This document shows positions 1 to 5,940 of a stretch of DNA of 5,940 bases, piece by piece. Origin of the DNA: Bacteroidia bacterium (GTDB lineage: Bacteria; Bacteroidota; Bacteroidia; Flavobacteriales; Flavobacteriaceae); the NCBI GenBank assembly GCA_018679315.1, contig JAHHLF010000208.1:1-5940 (forward strand), written 5' to 3'. Position 1 is the first letter of the stretch. The number at the start of each line of letters is the position of its first letter. The notes under the pieces were generated by a model. It searched no databases. It had not been told where the DNA came from and saw nothing but the letters and a program-made list of their open reading frames with translations. The translations under genes and the position numbers were made by a program.

Positions 1-3
1 GGG

Positions 4-369
4 TTACTCTCTAAGAGCCAGCACGTTTCCTTCTTCATCTTGCAGCACTTCCTGCGCATCCATCATCACCATCCTCGCTTGTTGAGGATTTTTATCCGTA
101 CCGGGATATTTTATTGTGTATAATCCGTCTTCTTGATCCCAACTGAAGTCGGTATAAAATGTCACTTTGTTATTATCGTATACCTGATATCTGCCCAGAT
201 AGGCATCATTAAAGATCCATTCCTCCTTAGTAGGCTCGTTTGTGTCCGAAGATAGGGTACCCGCTTTATACCAAATGCCTAAAACGGGATCTGTATTTTC
301 GGGGATCTCCGAACAACTGCTACCTAAGAGGATGGCAAGAATTGCCAAAAAAGCATAATGTCGTTTCAA
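4..369 (-). CDS. Small predicted lipoprotein, possibly lipocalin-like
   Basis: From a TTG start at 367-369 this encodes 121 residues. The N-terminus is a short lipoprotein signal peptide: K2 R3, a hydrophobic run at about residues 5-15 (AFLAILAILL), then GSSC with the likely lipidated Cys19. The lipobox is imperfect, with Leu at -4 rather than -3. The mature part is polar and acidic, with DPVLGIW near residues 28-34 and alternating aromatic stretches (EEWIF, GRYQVY, VTFYTDFSW, GLYTIKY). This pattern resembles the small beta-barrel lipocalin-like lipoproteins common in Bacteroidota, which is a fold guess and not a function. An in-frame ATG at 481-483 would give 159 residues but puts 38 basic residues before the signal peptide, so I prefer the TTG, which also has an A-rich upstream stretch. 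The gene is divergent from mdh, and no clear promoter is visible. The gene call is fairly secure; the start and fold are not. Confidence 0.62.
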   Translation of the reverse strand: MKRHYAFLAILAILLGSSCSEIPENTDPVLGIWYKAGTLSSDTNEPTKEEWIFNDAYLGRYQVYDNNKVTFYTDFSWDQEDGLYTIKYPGTDKNPQQARMVMMDAQEVLQDEEGNVLALRE

Positions 370-527
370 CTTAGTAGGTATTTTCTTAATTGGGACTTCT
401 ATTTCAAACGGTCTCTTCTGGAGGCATATTGCGAAAAATCGACGAACGACATGCTTCCACTTCAAAACTTCGATGAAACGCACAACTTTTTAACAGTTCT
501 CTTTTTTTCGATTCATAAAACAATTGA

Positions 528-544
528 ATTCCAAGCGTTGGAAT
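528..544. promoter_or_regulatory. 17-nt perfect palindrome upstream of mdh
   Basis: ATTCCAA, then GCG, then TTGGAAT: two perfect 7-nt arms around a 3-nt centre. It lies in the 248-nt region between the divergent lipoprotein and mdh genes, with its centre about 58 nt upstream of the start site expected from the mdh -7 box. The symmetry and position suit a dimeric regulator. No regulator is identified and chance is not excluded. Confidence 0.35.
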
Positions 545-579
545 ATCTACTTTCTATAGTCTTTTTAGCTCAAAAGCTG

Positions 580-587
580 TACTTTTG
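580..587 (+). promoter_or_regulatory. mdh -7 box (Bacteroidota type)
   Basis: TACTTTTG matches the Bacteroidota primary sigma-factor -7 consensus TAnnTTTG exactly. Its distance to the mdh ATG at 618 implies a leader of roughly 20-25 nt. I found no convincing TTG/TTTG -33 box 17-20 nt upstream, so the promoter may be weak or activator-dependent. The palindrome at 528-544 would be a candidate activator site. Confidence 0.5.
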
Positions 588-617
588 CCCGCGAATTTCC
601 ATTTTAAAAATCACGTT

Positions 618-1544
618 ATGAAAGTTACTATTGTTGGTGCAGGAGCCGTTGGAGCAAGCTGTGCCGAATATATTGCGATTAAGAATTTTGCCTCTGAAAT
701 AGTGTTGTTGGATATCAAAGAAGGTTATGCCGAAGGAAAGGCCATGGATTTAATGCAGACAGCTTCCTTAAATGGATTTGATACCACCCTTACAGGAACG
801 ACAGGTGATTATTCGAAAACAGCAAATAGTGACATAGCAGTGATCACTTCGGGAATCCCCAGAAAACCTGGAATGACACGGGAAGAATTAATTGGGATCA
901 ACGCAGGCATTGTTCGTTCTGTCGCTACCAGCCTTATTGAACACTCACCAAATGTCATCCTCATCGTGGTGAGTAATCCCATGGATACCATGACATACCT
1001 GACCCATAAGATCACAGATCTTCCCAGGCACAGGATCATAGGAATGGGTGGTGCTTTGGATAGTGCACGCTTTAAATTCCGTTTGGCCGAAGCACTTGGT
1101 GCGCCTATCTCCGATGTAGACGGGATGGTAATCGGTGGTCATAGTGATAAGGGCATGGTTCCTTTAAAAAGGCATGCGACACGAAATAGTGTTAAAGTAT
1201 CTGAGTTCTTATCTGAAGACAGACTACAACAGGTAGTAGAAGACACAAAGGTTGGAGGGGCAACTCTGACAAAATTACTGGGTACGAGCGCCTGGTATGC
1301 GCCGGGAGCAGCTGTATCTGGATTGGTTCAAGCGATAGCTTGTGATCAAAAGAAAATGTTCCCATGCTCAACGTACCTTGAAGGCGAGTTTGGCTTGAGC
1401 GATATATGTATTGGTGTTCCAGTGATATTGGGAAGAAATGGAATAGAAAAAATCGTTGAGATAGAGCTGGATGATGCTGAAAGTGCCAAGTTGCAAGAGA
1501 GCGCTGAAGGTGTTACGAAAACGAATGGCTTGTTGCAATTGTAA
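618..1544 (+). CDS. mdh: Malate dehydrogenase (NAD-dependent, LDH-like type)
   Basis: A 308-residue cytoplasmic enzyme of the lactate/malate dehydrogenase superfamily. It interconverts malate and oxaloacetate with NAD in the TCA cycle. The N-terminal Rossmann domain has GAGAVG at 7-12, and Asp32 ends the second beta strand, as expected for NAD rather than NADP. The mobile loop IPRKPGMTR (80-88) supplies Arg82 and Arg88; VSNPMD carries Asn120; LDSARF gives Asp148 and Arg151; the catalytic His is His175. Met86 in the loop and Arg82 favour malate over lactate. GGATLTKLLGTSAWYAPGA (213-231) and YLEGEFG (253-259) are typical of the Bacteroidota branch, and the length is normal. Around the catalytic His the sequence reads GGHSDKGM where relatives usually have GGHGDTxM; His and Asp are kept. 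The ATG at 618 is chosen because the glycine motif then sits at the usual distance, and an earlier in-frame TTG at 585 overlaps the -7 box. It is probably transcribed alone, since secDF has its own promoter. Confidence 0.96.
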   Translation: MKVTIVGAGAVGASCAEYIAIKNFASEIVLLDIKEGYAEGKAMDLMQTASLNGFDTTLTGTTGDYSKTANSDIAVITSGIPRKPGMTREELIGINAGIVRSVATSLIEHSPNVILIVVSNPMDTMTYLTHKITDLPRHRIIGMGGALDSARFKFRLAEALGAPISDVDGMVIGGHSDKGMVPLKRHATRNSVKVSEFLSEDRLQQVVEDTKVGGATLTKLLGTSAWYAPGAAVSGLVQAIACDQKKMFPCSTYLEGEFGLSDICIGVPVILGRNGIEKIVEIELDDAESAKLQESAEGVTKTNGLLQL

Positions 1545-1601
1545 GTCGGATTACTTCAGTGAAAGAATAGGTTGGATAAGAGGGTAGGACCCCCGTTCAA
1601 C

Positions 1602-1626
1602 CCCTGATAATTAGGGCGCTTTTATT
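1602..1626 (+). terminator. Weak terminator-like hairpin after mdh
   Basis: CCCTGA pairs with TTAGGG (one G-T pair) around a 3-nt loop, followed after CGC by TTTTATT. It begins 58 nt after the mdh stop codon. The stem is short and three bases separate it from the T run, so it is a weak candidate. A second imperfect stem upstream (GGTTG at 1570-1574 with CAACC at 1598-1602) could form an alternative structure. Confidence 0.25.
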
Positions 1627-1655
1627 GGCATTTCCTATGGGAAATGATATATTTG
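1625..1655 (+). promoter_or_regulatory. secDF promoter (Bacteroidota -33/-7)
   Basis: TTG at 1625-1627, a 20-nt spacer, then TATATTTG at 1648-1655, an exact TAnnTTTG match. This is the standard Bacteroidota promoter layout. It predicts a start near 1661-1663 and a leader of about 30 nt before the secDF ATG. It indicates that secDF is transcribed independently of mdh. Confidence 0.68.
1629..1646. promoter_or_regulatory. Inverted repeat inside the secDF promoter spacer
   Basis: CATTTCC, TATG, GGAAATG: perfect 7-nt arms with a 4-nt spacer, filling almost all of the space between the -33 and -7 boxes of the secDF promoter. A protein bound here would block RNA polymerase, so it is a candidate repressor operator. 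No binding family is recognised. Confidence 0.35.
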
Positions 1656-1691
1656 CACGCTGTTTATCTACGTCATTAAATCAAGAGACAA

Positions 1692-4655
1692 ATGCAGAAT
1701 AAAGGACTAATCAGGCTTTTTGCCTTCCTTTTCGGGATTGTAAGTATTTATCAACTCTCCTATACCTTCATCACAAGTAAGCTGGAAACAGATGCGGAAC
1801 GTTTTGCCGCTAATACAATTGCTACTTCTGAGGAGGACTATGTAGCAAAACGGGAAGCATTGGAGGCGAGCTACCTCGATTCTATTGCCAAAAATCCTAT
1901 TCTGGGTTTTACCAGTTATGAGGATGCAAAAAAGAAGGAACTCAATAAAGGGCTTGACTTAAAGGGGGGTATCAATGTAACCCTTCAGATTTCGGTTAAA
2001 GATATCCTTAAAGGATTAGCCGGCAATACCAAAAACCCGATATTCAACAAGGCTCTTTCAGATGCAGATGCTTTATCTAAGAGCAGTGATGATACGTATC
2101 TCGACTTGTTCTTTGATGCCTTTGAAGCGATCCAGGGGGATACTAAATTGGCCTCACCTGACATCTTTGCCAATAAAGGTTTAAGTGATGAGATAAACTT
2201 TCAAATGACAGATGATGAGGTTAAACCCATCATCCGACGTAAGATCGATGAGTCTATCGTTTCTGCTTTTGAAGTACTAAGAGAACGTATTGACGGCTTC
2301 GGGGTTACCCAGCCAAATATTCAGCGGGAAGGGACTTCAGGCCGTATCCTTGTCGAACTTCCAGGCGCACGCGATATTGCCAGGGCACAAGATCTGCTTT
2401 CCAGCACAGCCCAATTGGAATTCTGGGAAACTTATGAACCCGGAAATCAAGACCTCATAAATTTCTTTATTCAGGCCAATACCGTCTTAAAAGAACAATT
2501 AGAGGCTGATGAGGAAGAGCCCGTCAAGGAAGCCACTGAGATCGACTCGCTCCTCTCTGATGTCATTCAGGACTCCCTTGATCTTGCAACGGAAAGAAAT
2601 CCACTTTTTGAGAAACTGCAATTAAGCGGTCCCGGATTTGCCGTTGGAGTAGCAGCTATAAAGGATACAGCCGAGATAGGCGGGTGGTTACGCCAGCCCG
2701 AGATAAGAAGACTGTTACCGAGTTCTATTCAATTCACAAAATTCTTATGGGAACGCCCGTCAAAGGGTACCGAAGTTGCTTCGTTGTTTGCCTTGAAATC
2801 TAACCGCGATGGGATCCCCAGGATCAGTGGTGATGTGGTGAGCGATGCAAGAGATCAATTCGATCAATTCAACCGTCCGGCCGTAGGTATGGATATGAAT
2901 GTTTCCGGTGCAAAGCAATGGGAAAAGCTAACCAATGAAGCTAATCTCAATAATACAGGAATTGCGATCGTTCTCGATAATAAAGTATATACAGCCCCGG
3001 GAGTATCACAAGTGGGAGGGATCTCCGGAGGAAGCTCAGAGATCACCGGTACCTTCACGGTTAACGAAACAAAAGATATTGCCAATGTATTGCGGGCCGG
3101 TAAATTACCTGCCTCTGCAGAGATCATAGATTCCTTTGTTGTTGGACCTTCACTCGGACAGGAGGCTATAGACAGCGGATTCATGTCTTTCCTTATTGCG
3201 ATGATCTTCGTCCTTATCTGGATGGTCTTCTATTACGGCAAAGCCGGACTATTTGCAGATATCGCTCTGGTCTTCAATATTGTCTTGATTTTTGGTGTTC
3301 TCTCCAGCTTAGGTGCCGTACTTACTTTACCGGGTATTGCCGGTATTGTATTGACCATAGGTATGTCTGTCGATGCCAACGTGCTCATCTTTGAGCGGAT
3401 CAAGGAAGAGATCGCCAAAGGAAAAGGAAAAGGTCAGGCCATTGCCGATGGTTTTGCCAATGCCCTAAGCTCAATTCTTGATGCGAATATTACCACAGGA
3501 TTGACTGCGATCATACTCCTTATATTCGGATCCGGTCCTATTAAAGGTTTTGCGACGACATTGATCATTGGTATTCTTACATCCCTCTTCACCGCCATAT
3601 TTATAACACGATTATTGGTTGATTCCTATGTGGCGCGTAAAGGGAGGAAACTCGATTTTTCTACCAACATCACAAAAAATCTATTCCGAAACCTATCCAT
3701 TAAGTTCCTGAGCAAAAGGAAGATCGCCTATGTGATCTCGGGAATTCTAGTCGCTGTGGGACTGTTCTCTTTGGTCACCCGTGGCTTGGATCAGGGTGTG
3801 GATTTCGTCGGAGGCCGAAATTACCAGGTACGCTTTGTAGATGCCGTGAATCCTTCTGAGATCTCGGCAGAACTCACAGAAGTTCTGGGAAGCGCTGGTG
3901 CTAAAACTTTTGGCGATGCTAATCAGATCATGATCACGACTAAGTATAAGGTAGATGTGCAAGGTACTGAGGTAGACGATGAGATCCTGGGTATATTATT
4001 TAATTCCCTTGGAAAATATTTACCTGAAGGAACCAGCTATGAAGATTTCATACCCGGAGGAACCAATGGCGATGTAGGTGTTATGAAATATCGAAAAGTG
4101 GGTCCCACCATTGCAGATGATATTAAGAAAAATGCCTTGTGGGCTATCATAGGATCCCTGGCAGTAGTATTCCTTTATATTTTGATTCGTTTCCGCAGGT
4201 GGCAATTTTCACTGGGAGCGGTAACCGCAGTTTTCCATGATGTCCTGATCGTACTTGGGATCTTTTCCCTCACGAGCAATATTATGCCGTTTAGCATGGA
4301 AATAGATCAGGCGTTTATTGCGGCAATTCTTACTGTGATCGGGTATTCCCTGAATGATACCGTGGTTGTGTTTGACAGGATTCGTGAAATTGTCAATGAA
4401 AAGGGATGGCGTTCCGGAGACAATATCAATTTGGCACTGAACAGTACGTTGAGCAGGACATTAAACACCTCGCTTACAACCTTGGTTGTGCTTCTTTCGA
4501 TTTTCATTTTTGGAGGGGAGACCTTACGCGGGTTTATGTTTGCTATGATCGTAGGTGTGATCGTAGGTACGTATTCTTCGGTATTTATTGCGACACCCGT
4601 AATGTTCGATACGTTGCGCAAGAAGATTATGGCCGCGGAGAAGGCTTCAGCATAG
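1692..4655 (+). CDS. secDF: Fused protein translocase subunit SecD-SecF
   Basis: A 987-residue inner-membrane protein that works with SecYEG. It uses the proton motive force to pull translocating proteins to the periplasmic side. The SecD half has TM1 at about 7-27, the LNKGLDLKGG motif at 84-93, a P1 periplasmic domain with RIDGFGVTQPNIQ (199-211) and VELPGARD (221-228), a conserved segment TAPGVSQVGGISGG (434-447), and membrane segments near 497-515, 519-543, 545-566, 596-612 and 619-645. GMSVDANVLIFERI (557-570) holds Asp561, the counterpart of the key E. coli SecD membrane aspartate. The SecF half starts near 670, with TM7 at about 677-696, the GVDFVGG motif (702-708), a periplasmic P4 domain, and five more membrane segments from 815 to 968. 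GYSLNDTVVVFDRIRE (884-899) is the SecF signature. About 12 membrane segments in total match the fused form of Bacteroidota. An acidic, variable stretch at about 265-300 lies in P1. The ATG at 1692 fits the promoter at 1625-1655; no strong Shine-Dalgarno is seen. Confidence 0.98.
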   Translation: MQNKGLIRLFAFLFGIVSIYQLSYTFITSKLETDAERFAANTIATSEEDYVAKREALEASYLDSIAKNPILGFTSYEDAKKKELNKGLDLKGGINVTLQISVKDILKGLAGNTKNPIFNKALSDADALSKSSDDTYLDLFFDAFEAIQGDTKLASPDIFANKGLSDEINFQMTDDEVKPIIRRKIDESIVSAFEVLRERIDGFGVTQPNIQREGTSGRILVELPGARDIARAQDLLSSTAQLEFWETYEPGNQDLINFFIQANTVLKEQLEADEEEPVKEATEIDSLLSDVIQDSLDLATERNPLFEKLQLSGPGFAVGVAAIKDTAEIGGWLRQPEIRRLLPSSIQFTKFLWERPSKGTEVASLFALKSNRDGIPRISGDVVSDARDQFDQFNRPAVGMDMNVSGAKQWEKLTNEANLNNTGIAIVLDNKVYTAPGVSQVGGISGGSSEITGTFTVNETKDIANVLRAGKLPASAEIIDSFVVGPSLGQEAIDSGFMSFLIAMIFVLIWMVFYYGKAGLFADIALVFNIVLIFGVLSSLGAVLTLPGIAGIVLTIGMSVDANVLIFERIKEEIAKGKGKGQAIADGFANALSSILDANITTGLTAIILLIFGSGPIKGFATTLIIGILTSLFTAIFITRLLVDSYVARKGRKLDFSTNITKNLFRNLSIKFLSKRKIAYVISGILVAVGLFSLVTRGLDQGVDFVGGRNYQVRFVDAVNPSEISAELTEVLGSAGAKTFGDANQIMITTKYKVDVQGTEVDDEILGILFNSLGKYLPEGTSYEDFIPGGTNGDVGVMKYRKVGPTIADDIKKNALWAIIGSLAVVFLYILIRFRRWQFSLGAVTAVFHDVLIVLGIFSLTSNIMPFSMEIDQAFIAAILTVIGYSLNDTVVVFDRIREIVNEKGWRSGDNINLALNSTLSRTLNTSLTTLVVLLSIFIFGGETLRGFMFAMIVGVIVGTYSSVFIATPVMFDTLRKKIMAAEKASA

Positions 4656-4668
4656 CCCTATTTAATAC

Positions 4669-5091
4669 TCATTTAAAGGAATGGAAAAGATCAATAAGAG
4701 GGAATCTCTTTTTCTTGCCCAGCAACCATCTTTTTCCTTCTTCCTTTCTTTTAAATACTTGAATTTCATAGCCTGCACTTTGCATATATCCAAATATAAG
4801 TGGTGGATTCTTTTGTATTTGCCTGTCAGTTGTAACATAGGCAATTCGATGAGCCAGCGTGCATCCGATCTCTTTTAATTGCAGGGCAAAATTAATATGG
4901 GCATTGATAGGAAAATTACCTCGGTGCCGTGCCTGGACAAGAATCTTTTTTAAGCCATATCTATCACTGATCTCAAAGATATGTTTCCACATAGATGCGG
5001 CCTCCTGCCTCTCCTTACCCCGAGTTCGAACTCCATTTATCTGAACTTCTATATAGTTGGGATGAAGTATATGTACAAACTCCAAAGACAT
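4669..5091 (-). CDS. SpoIIAA-like/STAS-fold protein, copy 1 (hypothetical)
   Basis: 140 residues, no signal peptide or membrane segment, so probably cytoplasmic. The order of elements resembles the SpoIIAA-like/STAS family: an early strand YIEVQING (13-20), a helix around Trp35, a strand KKILVQA (48-54), a helix with FALQLKEIGC (68-77), a strand HRIAYVTTD (81-89), then GYEIQVFK (107-114) and a final helix with EEGKRWLL (117-124) before a basic KKKR tail. That family assignment comes from pattern only, and the role is unknown. The protein is 57/140 identical, without gaps, to the product of 5476-5898. Conserved blocks include RT.G (22-25), KEIGCT (73-78), HRIA (81-84), RWLL (121-124) and DL..SF (134-139). 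Its stop codon is 13 nt from the secDF stop, and the two genes converge. The best -7-like box (TAAAATTG, 5138-5145 on the minus strand) has one mismatch, so the promoter is uncertain. Confidence 0.85.
   Translation of the reverse strand: MSLEFVHILHPNYIEVQINGVRTRGKERQEAASMWKHIFEISDRYGLKKILVQARHRGNFPINAHINFALQLKEIGCTLAHRIAYVTTDRQIQKNPPLIFGYMQSAGYEIQVFKRKEEGKRWLLGKKKRFPLIDLFHSFK
4696..4716 (+). terminator. Possible secDF terminator inside the convergent gene
   Basis: AAGAG, loop GGAAT, CTCTT, then TTTCTT, read on the plus strand, 41 nt after the secDF stop. The 5-bp stem is weak but the T-rich tail is in the right direction for secDF. The T run is also the complement of the Lys/Arg codons of the convergent gene, so coding constraint alone could produce it. 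Confidence 0.28.
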
Positions 5092-5193
5092 ACTAGGGGA
5101 CTTTTAGAATTTACTAACCACCATTAAATTAATAAAACAATTTTATTTTATTTGATAATTATGGGTAAATAACGAGACGTGGAGCGAACTAAT
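5092..5193 (-). promoter_or_regulatory. AT-rich leader of the first STAS-like gene
   Basis: No gene is visible here. The stretch 5121-5168 is strongly AT-rich and lies directly upstream of the minus-strand gene that starts at 5091, so it is the likely promoter region. The bases just before the start codon (AAAAGTCCCCTAGT then ATG on the minus strand) resemble those before the paralog at 5898 (AAAGTTTCCTGTT then ATG). No exact TAnnTTTG box was found. Confidence 0.3.
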
Positions 5194-5402
5194 CTATTGA
5201 TTTTCTGCTAAAATGCCTTGAAAACCTGCAGGATCCAGATTTAATTTGAGGATAGGATCTGGTGTAGGTCGGGCCACTTTTCTATGGGAAACAAAGAGAA
5301 TTGTAGAATGGCTTTCCCTGGCCATTTTATGGACAAGAACTACTATAAAGGCCTCATTTGCATCGTCCAGTCCTGCCCAGGGCAAAAGGTCAGTTCATTA
5401 AA
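5194..5402 (-). pseudogene. Remnant of an ABC-type ATPase, C-terminal end
   Basis: On the minus strand a 66-codon open frame (about 5394 down to the TAG at 5194-5196) reads like the last part of an ABC ATPase. PWAGLDDAN (5356-5382) matches the D-loop region that follows Walker B. MARE at about 5314-5325 continues the following helix. STILFVSHR (5281-5307) is the strand ending in the switch histidine (H-loop, 5284-5289). RPTPDPILKLN follows as in soluble ATPases such as ModF and PhrA-like proteins, which end soon after the H-loop. Upstream, FNE (5394-5402) may be what is left of the Walker B Asp-Glu. It is in a different frame, separated from PWAGLD by 11 extra bases, with stops TGA (5395-5397) and TAA (5398-5400) in the frame of the fragment. 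No Walker A, Q-loop or LSGGQ signature can fit before the next gene at 5476. The likeliest reading is a truncated, frameshifted pseudogene; a short expressed protein from the TTG at 5383-5385 is less likely. Confidence 0.5.
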
Positions 5403-5475
5403 TCAGAAAAAATATAGTGGTAAAAGGATGCAAATATTTAGAAAATTCATACAATTCCTAACGGATAACTAAGCT

Positions 5476-5898
5476 TTAATCGAAGGAATCAAGAAGATCT
5501 AGAATTCTGGATCTTTTCTTTTCCCTTAACAGCCATCTCCTTGCCCTATCCTTATTATTGAACAACTGGACTGAGTACCCTTCTTCGTGCATATAGCGCT
5601 CTATAAGTTCGGCGCTTTTAAGCACTTCCTTGTTGTTTACGAACACTGCTATACGATGGGAATGGGTACATCCTATCTCTTTTACTTTAAAAGAAATGTT
5701 TATTTGGGTATTAACAGGCAATCTTTCTTTTACCCTGACATGGGCCAGAATATTATAACGACTTTCTTTTTTACTAATTTGAAATACTTGCCCCCAGATA
5801 GTAGCCATTTCTTCGAATTCTCTACCGGTTGTACGACCTCCCTGGATCTCAACTTCTAAAAAATACGGTTGGATGATATATGATAGTTCTAAGGGCAT
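5476..5898 (-). CDS. SpoIIAA-like/STAS-fold protein, copy 2 (hypothetical)
   Basis: 140 residues, cytoplasmic by the absence of signal or membrane segments, and a gapless paralog of the product of 4669-5091. Elements in order: strand FLEVEIQGG (13-21), Trp35 helix, strand NILAHVRV (49-56), PVNTQINISFKVKEIGCT (61-78), strand HRIAVFVNNKEV (81-92), helix ELIERYMHEEGY (97-108), VQLFNNKDRARRWLL (110-124) and a charged tail ending DLLDSFD. The pattern VxLFxxxxxAxxWL near the C-terminus is typical of SpoIIAA-like proteins. The family is inferred, and the function is unknown. I see no conserved Ser/Thr that would clearly mark a phosphorylated anti-sigma antagonist. Only 42 nt of upstream sequence is in the window, with a one-mismatch -7-like box TAGGTTTT at 5914-5921 (minus). 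Its 3' end contains a near-perfect 22-nt palindrome. Confidence 0.86.
   Translation of the reverse strand: MPLELSYIIQPYFLEVEIQGGRTTGREFEEMATIWGQVFQISKKESRYNILAHVRVKERLPVNTQINISFKVKEIGCTHSHRIAVFVNNKEVLKSAELIERYMHEEGYSVQLFNNKDRARRWLLREKKRSRILDLLDSFD
5494..5522 (+). other. Near-perfect 22-nt palindrome with a T-rich tail
   Basis: AAGATCTAGAA (5494-5504) is followed directly by TTCTGGATCTT (5505-5515), which is its complement apart from one G-T pair, then TTCTTTT. Read on the plus strand this forms a 9-bp stem with an AATT loop and a terminator-like tail. It lies within the last codons of the minus-strand gene 5476-5898. On that gene's own mRNA the hairpin would sit about 16 nt before the stop codon and has no T run after it. 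It could end plus-strand (antisense) transcription or stabilise the mRNA end. Confidence 0.35.
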
Positions 5899-5940
5899 AA
5901 CAGGAAACTTTATAAAACCTATAGATTATACCTAATTTAA

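Noticed and set aside
585..617. Earlier TTG start for mdh adding 11 residues
   Set aside because: It overlaps the -7 box, would lie upstream of the likely transcript start, and would push the GAGAVG motif too far from the N-terminus for the family.
358..621. Plus-strand 87-codon open frame between the lipoprotein and mdh
   Set aside because: It overlaps the lipoprotein start, the palindrome and the mdh promoter, lacks a recognisable product, and has low-complexity Phe/Leu-rich content typical of AT-rich noncoding DNA.
4656..4668. Possible tiny element between the convergent stops of secDF and the STAS-like gene
   Set aside because: It is only 13 AT-rich bases with no symmetry; there is nothing to support a feature.
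4406..4762. Plus-strand 118-codon open frame across the secDF end
   Set aside because: It is an out-of-frame shadow of the conserved SecF signature region and of the convergent gene.
5194..5394. Minus-strand fragment read as a universal stress protein remnant (TDL start, ILFVSH strand)
   Set aside because: The spacing needs a two-residue insertion and GLDDAN is unexplained, whereas the ABC ATPase reading explains both GLDDAN and the SHR motif.
5284..5472. Plus-strand 62-codon open frame followed by a terminator-like hairpin at 5494-5522
   Set aside because: It lies opposite the ABC ATPase fragment, its translation resembles no family I know, and it has only one-mismatch promoter-like boxes (5147-5154, 5241-5248). 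The minus-strand reading explains the sequence better.

Overview
The window looks like chromosomal DNA from a marine-type Flavobacteriia (Bacteroidota). The evidence is a single-polypeptide SecD-SecF fusion, an LDH-like malate dehydrogenase with flavobacterial signature stretches, Bacteroidota-type -7 promoter boxes (TAnnTTTG) placed correctly before both housekeeping genes, the absence of clear Shine-Dalgarno sequences, and a lipoprotein-type signal peptide. The species cannot be named from this.

Layout: (1) 4-369, minus strand: a small predicted lipoprotein, possibly lipocalin-like, probably starting at a TTG. (2) 370-617: a divergent intergenic region with a 17-nt palindrome and the mdh -7 box. 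(3) 618-1544, plus: mdh, malate dehydrogenase of the TCA cycle. (4) 1545-1691: a weak terminator-like hairpin, then a good Bacteroidota promoter with an 18-nt inverted repeat between its two boxes. (5) 1692-4655, plus: secDF, the fused proton-driven Sec accessory subunit with about 12 membrane segments. (6) 4669-5091 and 5476-5898, both minus: two 140-residue paralogs (57/140 identical without gaps by my count) that resemble the SpoIIAA-like/STAS fold. The first converges on secDF with only 13 nt between stop codons. (7) 5092-5475: the gap between the paralogs. It holds an AT-rich leader and, on the minus strand, what reads as the broken C-terminal end of an ABC-type ATPase, with D-loop and switch-histidine motifs kept and the rest missing.

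The left two thirds are ordinary housekeeping genes: mdh feeds NADH/oxaloacetate metabolism, and secDF uses the proton gradient to help export proteins such as the neighbouring lipoprotein. The right third is a local paralog family interrupted by gene decay, and is the only part with an accessory character. I see no RNA gene, CRISPR array, intact mobile element or obvious new multi-gene system. The best leads are the ABC ATPase remnant between the paralogs, the paralog pair itself, and the two palindromes upstream of mdh and secDF.
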